In this document: in pieces, positions 1-13,510 of the stretch
How positions within the stretch are numbered: the first letter of the stretch is position 1
How the letters are laid out: every line of letters starts with the position of its first letter
Source: Taxillus chinensis
Taxonomy: Eukaryota; Streptophyta; Magnoliopsida; Santalales; Loranthaceae
Direction of reading: 5' to 3'
DNA: 64,000 bases
Assembly: GCA_023512835.1 (NCBI GenBank)
Contig: CM042086.1
Span: forward strand, 14,272,309 to 14,336,308
Program-made: the position numbers and the translations under genes
Notes under the pieces: model-generated
The model's input: the letters and a program-made list of their open reading frames with translations, nothing else
Databases searched by the model: none
What the model was told of the DNA's origin: nothing

Positions 1-416
1 ACAATGATATTATTTTTAAAAATATAATTATTTTTAAAAATAATAAATTTCATGAATTTAAAAGTATTTATGAGTAATAAAAAATTATCTAAATTCATAA
101 TTAATAAAAATATTCGTATTTTTTTAAAATAAGTTTATCAAACCGGCCCTTTATTTTTTAATTTAAAAATCACATCAACCTGAATCGATCTACACACGCA
201 CGATCCTTAAAAACAGGCCTTTTAAGGACAGCCCAACTTGAGTCGGCCGTATCTGATAGCTATGTGTCATTCAGTATCTCCCTCTATTAAAAACAAGGGC
301 ATTTGTAGTCTGTAGATGCGTGAGGCGCAGCAATACGCAATCTCAGCGCCAAATTGTTGGCGGGTGTTTAGGTTTTGTTTTTTAAGAATATTTATATAAT
401 TTGTTTACTCACGCAC

Positions 417-420
<4 letters not shown>

Positions 421-488
<68 letters not shown>
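421..488. repeat. (TA)n microsatellite
   Basis: About 68 bp of alternating T and A with one phase slip near 450. A second (TA)n tract lies at 585-609. This low-complexity sequence explains the isoleucine/tyrosine-rich translations seen here on both strands. Confidence 0.95.
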
Positions 489-492
<4 letters not shown>

Positions 493-1979
493 GAAGAAAA
501 ACTCAGATAGATTCAGACTGCAAACTTTAAAAAAGTAACGAAAGACTTTAACCACCGAGGTAAATTGAATTATAAAATTAAAGTATATATATATATATAT
601 ATATATATTTATCATTAATATAAAATTTATATAAAATTCATTAATATATTACAATTAAAAGTGTAAATTTTTTATATTTAACTATTTAATTGAAAATTTA
701 AAGTATAATTAAATTAAATTTATAATTAACATTTATTTATAAATTTTAATTTAAAATTTTATTTAAAAATTTTCAAAAATTTAATACTTGCTTGTGAATT
801 AATATTTATTATTTAATTAGAAATTTCAATTAAAACTTAATGTAAAATATTTAATTATAAATATTAAGCAAATATTTAATTTAGTAATCTTAATTAGACC
901 ATTTAATTGAAAATTTATAAAAGTAAATTTAAATTTAAATTATAAAATTAAATATATGTCTACATATAAATTATATATTAAATTTCTCATTAATAATTTA
1001 TGATATATGTGCGTACGCGTGCGCGCGCACACAAATATATATATAAATGATTTTAAGTTTATAAATTATTATAGTTTAATGTTTAAATGTTTTATTACTT
1101 ATATAAGATTAGTAGTTTAAGTCTTATAATTCACATTTCAATTATTTTTAAATTATTTAAAATAGCTTATGTTAAGGTAGCATGGCCAAGTCATCATGCT
1201 TCTCGCCAACTCTACATTACATTCAAAGTATTTTCGTTAAATTATAAATTTTCATATATTAAATATGTATATTATTCAATTTGATGGATGTGTGTGTGTG
1301 TGTTATATATATATATATATATATATATATCATTGTTTTCATTTGATTTTTTAACCCTCAATTGCAAAAACACCGCATTGCGAGCCCGGTTGTAATTGTA
1401 TGTATATATTTTTTACTTTTTTATGTCTGAGAAGAAACACCTCAGACACAAGTGTCTTAAAAAAACTGCCCTTTAATCCAAAAAACAAAAACTAAAGAAC
1501 ACATAAAAAAAATATTTTTAAAAAAAGAAGCAATTTTTTTTAGACTCAAGGCAAATTTAAACAAATTTATTTTTGATTTGTGGATATGGGTGAGGGTGAA
1601 AATATAGGCCGGTCCAACTTTTCATCTGGTCAACTCGTACGTAGGGCAAGTGATGGCAATCGATTTGTTGAGCGGCAGGCACTAATCCATTCTATGATTG
1701 ATTTAATGCATGGCAATAGCACAGACTCAAGACGGTTTCTTTGGTTAACGATATACATATATGAGAAAGGTTCTCACTGGTGGCTTGGCTTCTCATCCCG
1801 CTGGCTAATGGAGGATGTAAGATGTATATGGGATTAATATTTCCATTATAACATAAATGACTGAAATTTAAACAATCACATTTTATAAATTATACTTATT
1901 CTAATTTTATACTATAAAGTAATAGACTTAATAAAATTTCATCATTTTAATTAAATTATTAATTTAAAATGATATATTG

Positions 1980-2265
1980 CTCTTCTTTTCCCTCTCTCAC
2001 TCTCTGCTCACGCAGTTACATAGTGCCCCCCCCCCCCTCCCCCCCCCCTCTCTCTCTCTGGTTGCCGTGCTAAATCTCTCCTATCCCTCTTTGCCTACCG
2101 CGGCCGGTCTCTCCCCTCCCTCTCCGTTCGCCGCTCACCTCCTCCCCACTCTGCCGGCTGCGCTCGGTGGTTTCCCCCCCCTCCCCTTTCTCTCTCTCTC
2201 CCCCCACGCCCTCCTCCCTGCCACACGTTTTTCCCCTGCATTATGCTCTGCCCACATAAGAGATC
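1980..2265. repeat. Pyrimidine-rich tract with two poly-C runs
   Basis: The + strand is dominated by C and T for nearly 300 bp. It includes poly-C runs at about 2025-2038 and 2039-2048 and repeated CTCTCT stretches. It is far more GC-rich than its AT-rich flanks. The frame across it gives only a low-complexity Pro/Ser/Leu peptide, so I treat it as non-coding. Confidence 0.75.
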
Positions 2266-2619
2266 TTATTATTTTATTATAAAATTTTTTGTAGCTAATG
2301 AAATTAGACTGTATCAATAGAGAACCTATTGTATGAATATCTTTTTATTTTTTAGCTATATTTTGATTAAATTTAACCTTTAATTAGGTGAGTGCTCTTA
2401 GAACTCGTTTGGCATGAGAGAATAAAATTGGAGTGAATAGAATTATTAAAAGAAAAGAATGGAATTGACACGAGGGAGGAATAATTTTTTTTTGCAAAAC
2501 AAATAAGAAAATATAATCATGTAATTACTAAAATATCATCAATTAATATTTATTAAATATTTTTTTATTAAGATAATAGTGTTGGGTTTGAACAATCGGG
2601 CTGCGGGGGCTTGCGTGCG

Positions 2620-2740
2620 ACGCCAGGCGGAGGGACAGATCGGGCGAGGGGGGGTGGAGAGGGGGCGAGGTGAGAGGGCGCAGCAATGGGGAAGGGGAGG
2701 CAAGGCAACGGGAAAAGAGGGAGAGGAAGAGGGTAGTGAT
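2620..2740. repeat. Purine-rich (G/A) block
   Basis: The + strand is almost entirely G and A (runs such as GGGGGGG and GAGAGG), immediately before the hAT-like element. It is the opposite strand bias to the block at 1980-2265. The open frames across it on both strands are low-complexity and are not called. Confidence 0.65.
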
Positions 2741-2741
2741 G

Positions 2742-3386
2742 GGTCGATGGCAACTGGGCGGATCGGGCCCGGATAGTAAGTGACCCGATCCTGCCCCAAA
2801 CATATAAAATAAATACCTAAACCCGTCCCGCTCTGATCTATGTTGTTGCAGGCAGTGGGAGACTGGGACTTAGGGAGTACCTGAAGATGGCGGTCGGAAA
2901 GAGCAGCTACGGGTGGCGCCGACGGGAGTGCTCTAGGATACGATTGTGTGCCTGGAGTCCGGACGGCAGGAGGAGCTATGGGTGGCCGCTGGTTTAGACA
3001 GCGACAGCCGACAGGGCTCTTGCTGTCTTGTAGTCTTGCTCCCTAGCTACAAGGATTGATCGAGGACAGACTACAGTCTACAAAGGAGAAGGGAATGAGA
3101 GGACTGAGGAAGGGGGATGGCTAGAGTTGCTGGATGCTCACAATCATTGGCGCTGGATTTGGACTGGAGTCTTGACTCTGGAGTTCAGCCAAAGTGGAGG
3201 AGACACACGATGTGTTGTGAATTTGTGAGGAGGTATAAGGAAAACGAAAATAATTATGACCTTCTATATTGAAACCCTAAAATTATGTCTTGGCGGGTCG
3301 AGTAATATCTGGTCCCACCCCTATGTCTTATCGGGGCGGGTAAAACCCGGTCGGGTTAGGGCGGATCGGGCTACAATTGCCAAAGA
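2742..3386. mobile_element. hAT-like non-autonomous element, longer copy
   Basis: The left end (from about 2746, GATGGCAACTGGGCGG) and the reverse complement of the right end (around 3378-3386, TTGGCAATTGTAGCCCG) match the two ends of the 277-bp MITE at 24,596-24,872, in the opposite orientation. Shared internal landmarks include GTGACCCGA and CCTGCCCC on the left and CGCCCCGATAAGA on the right. The interior, about 2818-3290, is unique and has no transposase-like frame. I could not find a clean 8-bp target duplication, so the exact ends are uncertain. Confidence 0.55.
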
Positions 3387-4669
3387 GAGATAGGGAGAAA
3401 AAAAAAAAGCAAATAAAAAAAATCAAAATATAAAAATAAATAAGATTCTCTTATACAAAGAAACTTTAGTAAATGAAGGGGTAGGGAGAATCAATTCCCT
3501 ACTACATGAGAGTATAAGATTTTCATGAATTTTTTTTTTCTATTTTTGTACTAAACATGAGAAAGAATGCAATATATTTTTTTTCTTTTTTTTTCTCGCG
3601 TACCAAAGATGTTATTAGTGGCTAATATAATACTTTTGCTATATCTATGCAACTATTTAATTAAATCCACAGTTAAAAAAAAATTGATTATGTTTGATTA
3701 TTTTTTAAAATATAATTATTTTTAAAGTTTAAATAAATGTATATTATTCATATATAATTTTAAATTATTTAAATTTAATATTTTTTAAAATAATATATAT
3801 TTTAATAATTTTTTATCTTTCCTTTATTTTGTTTAATAATTAACGTCATGGAGGGACATGGCACATGCACATAGGGTGGATGGGGCGGGGTTGTTTGTTT
3901 GCGTTCGATCCATCCATGATCCATTGTGTTAGTGTTACATGATTGTGGGTGTGAGTGTGATTCAAGTTTCAAAGAAGGCGACTCGCTCGCAAGGTGTGTG
4001 GTTGTTGAAACGGGAGACGTGTTTGCGCGTAAACGGCTTGTTCCAGGAAGCCTGCTGCAGGCTTTTTTGTTGGGTGCTGCGAAATGTGATACGGATGGGT
4101 CGGGTGGTCGCCCACACGTCAGCAGGCACCAGGGCCAGGGGAAGAGTAGTCTCTAGTCTCTAATCTGGACCCAACCCAATTAATTAAAAGTCATCCTATT
4201 CCTCCCCCACCCTGATTACTGATTACTGATGACTGATTACCACCACAGTTGTGTCTGAATCTGAACTCGAGTCTTTTTGATTCCCCCAATGACAAGCCGA
4301 CGCCCCAGGTTTCACATTTTTAATACATGCTCAGTCGTGGCTGGTTTTGTGACCTCAAAACAACACCAAATCGCAAGCGTGAACGCAAGGTTCAGCGTAC
4401 ATGACATGATACCATAATAAAACACCCACACCCACCTGCTTCATCATATATGACTGCCACTGGGGTCGTGTTTGGCGGCATCTTATTATTTGCTTTATTA
4501 TTATTATTATTTTATCGATTCATTTTTGTTCCATTGGTTGAATTGCACACACCACCACCTACTACGCCCCTGAGTTCAGTAATCAACGTGTCTTTGTCTC
4601 CATTCCCGTCGCTAAAACATCATCATCATCCTAAATGCATGTGATGAAAGTGAAACCACGTACGCCGGG

Positions 4670-4708
<39 letters not shown>
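4670..4708. repeat. (TA)n microsatellite
   Basis: Uninterrupted TA dinucleotide run of about 38 bp. Confidence 0.95.
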
Positions 4709-4709
<1 letters not shown>

Positions 4710-6457
4710 AAATAGGCATCTCATAAAACTAAGTCAAGCTTTGAAATTCACGTATACATGAGCTAAGCATATTTACATGCAGTGCATTTGGAGCACCACT
4801 CTTACTTTTCTTTCTTTCTTTCTTTTTTTTGCGTTGTTTGATGTTTACTGTGTGTGCTTATAATCGAGCCAATAGCAAGTTGCAAAATCTCTTTCTCGCG
4901 TCTTGATTTGTGGGCTGACAGCATTGCACTACAAATCCATGTGCTTGGCATGCTGAATTGTTATAATATCGCAAAGCTGATCGATCGTATAGGCTTTAGG
5001 AAATCAGTAGCCGCTCGCATCACATGGGTCAAGACCATGACGGCCGGTGGAAAAAAATTACTTAATAATTGGAGGGAGAGCGTGTCGCTAGCTTGTTGAT
5101 TCTTTAATTCCCTACCCTTCGGATTGAAACCACAATTTTAAGCCTGATCAGTAATTAATGACACTTTTGTGGGGATTAGCTGTTATCATTGTGGCTATTA
5201 CTTGGGATTTTTGAAGATATATAACTAAATATATATGAAAAATAAAGAAAAGAAGGGTGTACAAGAAAGCCGTTATATTATATACTCCCTCTTTGTTTGT
5301 CCAAATATCTTAATCCACAACAAAACTAGTGACAAATAATTGTTGCACCAAACATCAAATCACACCGTTACCCAAACGTGGACGTAAATGTAACCTTAAT
5401 CTTTCTGTTACCAAATATCAAAAGCAATTATTGTGTCCCGGATCACATTCCACAGATGAGAAAGGGAAAGTCTACTCGTTGATCAATTTCTCTATCAATT
5501 GGCGTGTTTTAAAGCTTTTAAGCATTTTTTGCTGGAGTTGATCAATAAAGAATTTTTTCTTTCTTCGGGGTTATTTGGTTTGAAAAAAAAAAACTACGTA
5601 GGATTCTTCAAATTTTAATATAAAAAAGTTACGCTATCGAGTTTTACATAAAATTAATAAGTGACATAATAACAAATTACCCTCTTGCGTTTCTTTCTTT
5701 TTTTTTTCACGTGAATTGAAAGATATTTTCTCATGACAACTCCTTTTGATAATTTATTTAATCAAGTTGATCCGAAAATAATTTGCTTATCTTCTCATCT
5801 AGTTTATATAATTACAAGTAATATAACTATACCTAAAGAAGTATTTTTAATTATCTTTTATAATAATTCCGGCGGAATCTCACTCATCGAAAGAATTTAT
5901 TGCATGATCTTTTCTTATAAAAAATTATTTGATAAAGAATAAAATAATAGAAAGTATACATTTTGATTTGGTTTATCATTAATTTTCTCCTTCCCGTATT
6001 CTTAGATGGAAAACAATAGTCATTATAAAATTTAATAAAATTTAATTGAGTTAACCTCGATTTGATTGAAGTGAAAAAGGAATGAATATGTATGCGTATA
6101 ATCCTATATTCCTATTATTTTCAAAAAAAATAAATTTAATAATCATCATACTGAATCTTTAATATTTTTAAAACAATCCTTTAATTGCTTGTAATTTTTA
6201 ATTACACGGGCAATTTTATATATTATTAAAAATATAATCTCTCGCATAATTCATTTCATGACTTTGATTCAATAATTTTATGAGTATATCATACGTTGAA
6301 TATATCAAGATATTTGTAATTAATTATATATTAAATCTGTTGGTCACAAGATAAGATTTATTTCATGGATCATAAAATAATCTTTAATTGATATATACTT
6401 TAACTATTATAAACATTACTTGAATTCACAAGTATCTCAAAATAAGCTAAACAACCT

Positions 6458-6461
<4 letters not shown>

Positions 6462-6499
<38 letters not shown>
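6462..6499. repeat. (TA)n microsatellite
   Basis: Uninterrupted AT/TA dinucleotide run of about 38 bp. Confidence 0.95.
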
Positions 6500-6501
<2 letters not shown>

Positions 6502-7893
6502 GAATGTATTGTCTGCAATGACTAATTATCTATCAGGTTCATATACTTTTAACACGATTAATAAATATTTTTTTGGTAATTATTTGGTCTATGAATCTAC
6601 TATTGTTAGATTAGTATATGGTCAATTAACACTATGTTTTTGAACCTATTCTTTAATCGATACAATATTTGAAATTCATGTGTTTTATACATTTAAACTA
6701 CATAGTTTTAAGAAAAAATTGTTATAAAATTATAATGATAAAGTCTCAATAATCTAACTATATTATACTATGAACAATATTTAGATTTGAGACATAATTT
6801 TGCAATCACAAAACAATAATCCGCATACCACAAATAATTTAGTCTCAATAATGAAAATAGCAATGATAGACCGTTTTCAACTTTTCATAAAATTACTTAT
6901 CTAACTAATAAGAACATATAATCAAATATAATTTTTCTCAAATTTATACGAACAAACCTACAAGTTCAAATATCTAATCACGTGATTGAACTTTTAATAT
7001 ATGAGCGCATGTCATTAGTGCATTCTACGATTGTTTATGATTGGTATTTCTTTACACATATATCCTCTATTTACGCAATTTAAATCGCAATTCAATTACT
7101 CACAGCCCATCGCCAAGAAATAACTCGATTAGATATTTTCATCGTATATCACACTTAAACACGAGGAACATATGAATTAAAACTTGCAGTGGCGTGGGTC
7201 GAAAAAACCACCCATGTAAATAAACAATACTGCACTACACATAAGTAAAACAATAATTGATTTTTCATTATCGCAATCTAATAATTCTATGGGCATATAT
7301 AGCTGCTTTGATACGGATTTAAAGACTTATCACGAGATCTTTTCTTGTTAATAATTATTAATTATCATATTAAACTTTCAATTATTTATTACCAGTCCTA
7401 ATTATACACCGTTCTTCAATTACACGTAACCTTTTAATTACATGACACACTTCTTAAATTATTTAAAATAGGAAAATAATCTTAAGGTGTGTGTTCCTAA
7501 AAACCAATACACTCGGTCAAATATTCTCAAATCAACCGGCTACACCCCCAGGGGTTGAACAACAATACAATTCTTGAGTTGTGGTTTTGTAGATGGTTGT
7601 TTCATACGAATGGTACTATATCTTAAACATAATATTTTTTAACTCACAAGAAATTCAGAACTTAAGTTTTGGATAATTTAGCCGTCATTCTTGCTAAATA
7701 AAACATTTCATCGGTTAAAACTAGCTAGAAGCGAAAGATAATCCAATTGCCATGTGTTTTCTTGAAAAAAAAAAAAAGCATCTTTGGGTCATTTAATTAT
7801 GCCCTTTTGTTTTTCCTGTAGTTCATTTTACAATATTGTTGTTTTGTGGTTTGAAAAATATGTTTTTAAGATGGAGATTAAATAAATAGGGTG

Positions 7894-7895
<2 letters not shown>

Positions 7896-7964
<69 letters not shown>
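7896..7964. repeat. (TA)n microsatellite, longest uninterrupted run in the window
   Basis: About 69 bp of AT dinucleotides. A second shorter run lies at 8045-8069. Confidence 0.95.
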
Positions 7965-7966
<2 letters not shown>

Positions 7967-10197
7967 TAATATTTACAAAGTTGGTGATCCTTTATTTTAG
8001 TTGTTAATTAAACATTGTCCATATTTGCTTTTTTATTTTCATATTATATATATATATATATATATATATCTTATATATGATGGATGACGCTCTTGAATCT
8101 TTGATATCATATTGCGTACATTCCACCTTATAATTTTAGGGTTGTAGTTACATATAGGATGTAAATTACCCCATTGCTTTCCGTCCATAGACCATAGCCT
8201 ACCTGTAGTATAATAGTCTTCCTTACTTCCCTTTAAGCATCATTCATCAGAATTGTTGGGTGTCTCTTCATATCCCAACAAATATATTTTTTAGTAAACA
8301 GTGGAAAAAAACCAATATACAAACACATATAATAGTTTCCTGATCCTGAGATCCTGAGAGCCTCCCGCCGGAAATTGCGCGCCTATGGAATCTCTGCGGT
8401 AGCTCTAATAAAAAAATGCCTATAAACAATACACTAGCTACTAGCTAGTGGACAGCCTGCAATAATTCGGACATGGCTTAGGCTTTGGAACAGACAAAAC
8501 TCTCATGTGTTCAGATGGGATTATATATATTATACCAGTAATATATAGGCTGTTCATATTCATGATATCATAAAACTAATAATATCTGTCAATCCATTTT
8601 AAAATTTTATCTTATATCGAAAAACGTGGAGATATGAAATTCATCAATAATTTTTAATTAAATTATTAACTTATCATCAACCCTCGCACAAAAACGTAAA
8701 AACTTGACAAAAACTTGGCGGTGGAGGAATTAGAATTTTGGTTTGGTTACTTTGGTAGGTTAAAAATGGCACACACACGGCACATCCATAGCTGTTCTTG
8801 AATTAACTTCAACTATGGAACGTGGACTACTTGGAGTAAAAAAAAAACTCTATTATTTGGAATCATATATATGGAAGATTAAGTCCTTATCAGATGCACA
8901 TGATCTCAGTCTCTTTAATGCTGCAAAAAGGATTTGGCTTTCTATAAATGATGTTTAAAAAAAACCATTTTATTATGCACCCAATAATGAGAGATGGACA
9001 CATTTGAATACATCTGACACACAAGCCAATAATGGAAAAAAAAACATGCCTCTCCAATCACACTTCGATTAGCGATTTTATAATTCATCTATACAAACAT
9101 ATTTGCCTAGCTACATGGACACTCATTTCAACTATAGAGTTTGGTAGGTGCTTTCAAATTTACCGTTAAAAAAAACGCCATTTGCTTAATGCTCGTGTCA
9201 TGTAATGTCAAACGCTCTAATGTCAGCACCGTCAAAGCTTGGATTAATTTAAACCTCGAGGTGGTCAGTTTGGATTTTTCTTTCTTTTATACGAATCAGA
9301 AACTAAAATCTGGAATCGATCGACGCCTGTGACAAACTTAACAGGGGCTACTATCTTTCTCTGAGTGCTACGTACTATATGCATGTGTCTGGGTTTGTGC
9401 AGGTGTCAAATTATATATAAAGAAGTGCAATTATCATGAAACGAGATAAAATCGAGGGAATAATAATAACTTCCAATAAAAAAAGGGGTGCGTGATTGAC
9501 GATTCGGTGTAGAGTTATACGTTATCAAATTGGTTTCCAAGATTCTCAAGTAACGTATAATAATAATAGACCATGTAGAGAAAAGTCATATATATAATGA
9601 AAATATAACCTGTAAAATAAAATAAAATGGTTTCTTAGGAAGTTACATGTTTCTCGAGACTTGCAGCATGTTGCTGAAATAGGTAACTTAGGTCTATAAT
9701 TTACGGTACATGAATCCAACTGTGGCGCTATGAGACAAAAAAGTTCTTTTGCCTAGGAGTTCATATGCTATGATAAAATAGTGTATTTATTTACATAATT
9801 TATGAGGGCTTTACCAATTCAATGCACCCTCCAACCCTTGCACAACTGTGCAGTTGACCTTTGTATCACTTATAGCAAGGAGGATTGTGACGGTGGATTG
9901 TGGGGCAACCCGACATTCTTAACGGATGCCTAAAATATTCAAATTAATATGATAAATCTTGGCGTCATTATTTACCACCCCTTTTTTTTCCAAATAAATA
10001 AATAAATAAAATTGGCACCTTTAATTTTCTTTAATTTGTTAAGTGGGGAGGATCTACTTCACAATTTCAATTTCTCAGATAATGACGTGTAGGTAGTTGG
10101 TAATTTTTAAAATTAATTTATTTCAAATTTAAGATATGGATCTAATCCGCGTTGAGACACTATCAAAGCTAAAAGTGACACACAAGCAGATGTTTTG

Positions 10198-10232
<35 letters not shown>
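10198..10232. repeat. (ATT)n microsatellite
   Basis: About 35 bp of perfect ATT trinucleotide repeat. Confidence 0.95.
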
Positions 10233-10233
<1 letters not shown>

Positions 10234-13040
10234 CAATGATGAAGAAAAAGAATGTAAATATTTTCAACCATTGAATTAAATAAATAAATTTAAATTTTAA
10301 GGTGATTATAATTTATGAAAACAGTTTTATGTGCAAAATTAAATTCACTATGCCCTGTAGATCTTTCTAGAAAATATTAGTTAAGATTGATACTAGACAT
10401 ATAAGACATGTTTGATTATAGTGTTTTTTTTTTGTTTTCGTTCTTAAAATTGATAGAAAAATAGAAAGCTGAAAAAAAGTCCAAGAACGTTTTCAATTTA
10501 GGAGTCTTTTAAAATGAAATTAATTTTTTAATATTTTTATTTTTCAATTTTTTTACAAAAAAATAACTTCTATTTTTTAAAAACTAAAACAAAAAATACC
10601 AACATGCTCACATACTAAGAAATGAAGTGATATTTTGAATATAAATTTAATTGAACCTAAAGTCTCTTTATATTTACTCTTAATAAAGAGACCATATTTC
10701 AAATCTAAGCTCAATCCATGGTCTATATATATATAATACTCAAAATAATTTTCAAATAACATTTTTTATCCAACTAAAAATGTAATATTTTAAATTAAAA
10801 ATCTCTTTTTTTTGTTTGCTATAAGAAACCATTGTTAGTTTAGATTATAAATCGTAAATCACATGTTAAAATCCCCATGTGGATAAGCTCGCGCGAGAAA
10901 GAAATCAAAGAAGAAAAATCGCTCGTTGGCACGCAAAGAAGGAGCAGGTACAGGCTGCAACTTTTTGATTTTCAACTTACGAAATAAATTATCTTTTCAA
11001 AAAAACAAACCTTAGAAAATAAATTAATTTTTTTTATAAAAGAAGAAAAATAAGACTTTGCATTCTAGGTAAAAACAATGAATCTATACAAAATCATGTA
11101 CTTGGTTGCTTCTTTTCAAACTTTGCTCTCGCGCATCTTACAAGTATATGCAAAGCTTCTAAATACCCCTGCCCCTTACAAGGGAACCGTCACCAAATAT
11201 TATACTAATAAATAGTACACGAATTGGCATAAAATCGTAAAATAAAACATACAATAATTTTTTTGTCTCCCCATTTTTTCTGTGTTATTTTTAATTCAGA
11301 TGGTAAGTGAAGGTTTGTTACAGGCTCCGCTCTTGGAATACTTAAAGCATGACTCCCAAAATTTGTATTTGCAGCAATATAGGCACAATAACTATATGCA
11401 ACGTGACCCGAAAAGGGAAAAGAAAAGAAAAAAAAAAGAGTGGTTCATTGCACGCCTATAATGCTCGCATGCGCAGGCTTTAACTGCACGCTAGGTGCGC
11501 AAGTGCGTGGGAGACTAGGAGCAGAAGAAGTCTAGCGTGTGCAAGGAGGAATCTAGTGCATGCATGAAGCAATGCTCGTACGTGGAGACAAAACCAAAAA
11601 ACAAACAAACAAACAATCAAACAAACTTGCATGCGCGGTGGACAGAGCAGCGCGCGCACAGAAATATATGACACACAGAAGCATTTTGTATGAGTTCAAG
11701 GGAAAGGAAGAAAAAAAAAAGTGACTCGAAAAAAGAAAAGAAAAATCTTTAGCCGACTCGATCGGTGGACCAATACAACTTTACATATGCATGTATGCAT
11801 GTTGTGTGGGGACGTGGTGTCGCGATTTGGTCCATTTTTGAATATACAGCCATCAGGCTTGAAGTTTGATTATTAGAAAAATAGGGTTCGACATTCGGCT
11901 GCGGAGAGGAAGCTAAACAGATTTGAGATTGTCTCTCTGGAGTAATGGAGTTTGTTACCCTCTGTTTTTCTTGGTTTACCGTTCCATTATTAGGGGCATG
12001 CAGAACGAGAGGAACTTGGGCATTTTACAACCAGTCTTAGAATGGGTGGAGTATATTAGTTGATCAAAGTTTATGCCTTATGCGAGTACAATATGCATGT
12101 TAAAACATATATGTTTTCGTTATATAAGTCGCTGTTCTTATGTCCTAGGGTGAGATCAATTTTCATTTTTAATCGAATACTAAAGTGTTAGCATTTGAAC
12201 TATAGATGCGACAAAAAATATCAGATGTGAAAATTAATTCTTTGTTAATTTTTGTTCTTTGTTGGATAGTTTTTTTTTTTTTTTTTTGCATATCAAATCA
12301 TCGAAGAGATCATGACACGACTGCTCCAAAAAGCAATACTTTTGATCCTGTTGAGAATAATAATTATAATATTTATTTATATATTTATTTGAGAGTTAAA
12401 TAAATATAATATATAATTATTTATTTAATGATGTTGAATAAGTAATAGTATTCAATATATAATTATGTATTTAATTAATGAGATTAAATAAATAATTTAA
12501 TTAAATATATATATATATATTTAAATATAACGCATACTCAATATTGTTTATTTATTTGCTTCAAGTTATCATATTAATTTTAAAAGTTTAAAATAATGAA
12601 AGGATATACGTGAAATTATCAATTACCTGAATTAGTAATTTATTTCAATATTAATTTAAAGGTATAATTTTGTAAAAAAATCATTAATTGAAATTATTAG
12701 AGCTTTATAAATAGTCTATGTTAAGCCTAACAAGTGCCTTGTTAAACATTGGTCAACTATTGAGTTGCAATTTATTAACTTACTTTAATTAACATGCCAT
12801 CCACTTGAAAAAAAGAAAAAGTAAATAAAATTAGACGACTTACTCGTTTAAATTTTAAATAGTAACTATATTACTTACTAATTAATAATTTCAATTGTGT
12901 TTGTTAAAGAACAACTTATCCATTCACCTCTAAGATAGTTACTAGCTATACTACTAACTAATTAATAATTAAAACAAATTGTGTGGTAAAAAACTAGTAC
13001 CATTCTTCTAAACATTTTTTTACATTAACCATATTTGTAT

Positions 13041-13510
13041 CACTACAAAAAAAATAGCTTTTGAGACGGACTCAAAACCGTCCCTAATAGAAATACAATT
13101 TCGTCCCAAATTAGTATTTGAGACGGTTTTAAGTCGTCGCATAGCCGTCTTAATTGCTGGCGTTTTAAATGGAATTTTTGGGACGGAATACATCTTTCCG
13201 TTTCAATTTTTTTTTGCGACGACTTAAAACCGTCACAACATTATTTTAGTTAATTAATTAAATTTAATAAAATTTGGGACGGTTTAGTCCGTCTCAAATT
13301 ATTTACAACAGTTTTTTTTCGTCCCTAAATGTTTGCAACGGTTTTATCGGTCTCAAGATAAATTTAATTTATAACTCATTTTGTGACGATATATATCCGT
13401 CCCTAAATATCATTTGAGACACTTTTTTATCCGTCCCTAATATCATGTGTGACATTTTTTCATCCATCCCTAAATACCATTTGGGACATTTTTAATTCCA
13501 CCCCTAAATA
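13041..13510 (+). mobile_element. CACTA-type (En/Spm-like) transposon end with subterminal repeats
   Basis: Starts with CACTACAAAAAAA, matching the conserved tip of plant CACTA elements. It is followed by about 450 bp packed with short motifs in both orientations: GAGACGG, GGGACGG, CCGTCCC, CCGTCTC and looser versions such as CGTCCCTAA. Dense subterminal repeats of this kind are known transposase-binding arrays in this superfamily. Towards 13,500 the motifs decay (CATCCATCCC, TTCCACCCC). I found no matching opposite tip (TTTTTGTAGTG) nearby and no transposase frame. This is therefore one end of a decayed or truncated copy. Confidence 0.7.

Larger units (their letters stand above)
1..2400. other. 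AT-rich intergenic region, no supported gene
   Basis: Mostly A/T with (TA)n tracts at about 421-488, 585-609 and 1304-1330, the last preceded by a short (TG)n run at about 1289. Positions 12-35 carry a 24-base palindrome arm that recurs exactly in the foldback element at 42,341. A short open frame at 1580-1837 has no recognisable domain, no splice partner and ordinary intergenic composition, so I do not call it a gene. Nothing here resembles an RNA gene. Confidence 0.6.
3391..13040. other. Long intergenic region, no supported gene
   Basis: Nearly 10 kb of AT-rich sequence with microsatellites ((TA)n at 4670-4708, 6462-6499, 7896-7964 and 8045-8069; (ATT)n at 10,198-10,232). A somewhat more GC-rich patch at about 3840-4170 has overlapping short frames of 74-76 codons, but no recognisable domain, splice pattern or conserved motif. 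A T-rich foldback-like segment near 3700-3800 resembles the element at 42,341. A compositionally odd patch with CGCGCG and GTGCGCAAG words lies at about 11,460-11,680. No RNA gene was recognised. Confidence 0.6.

Noticed and set aside
3926..4163. Two overlapping frames of 74-76 codons in a GC-richer patch
   Set aside because: No domain, no codon pattern that favours one frame and no splice partner.
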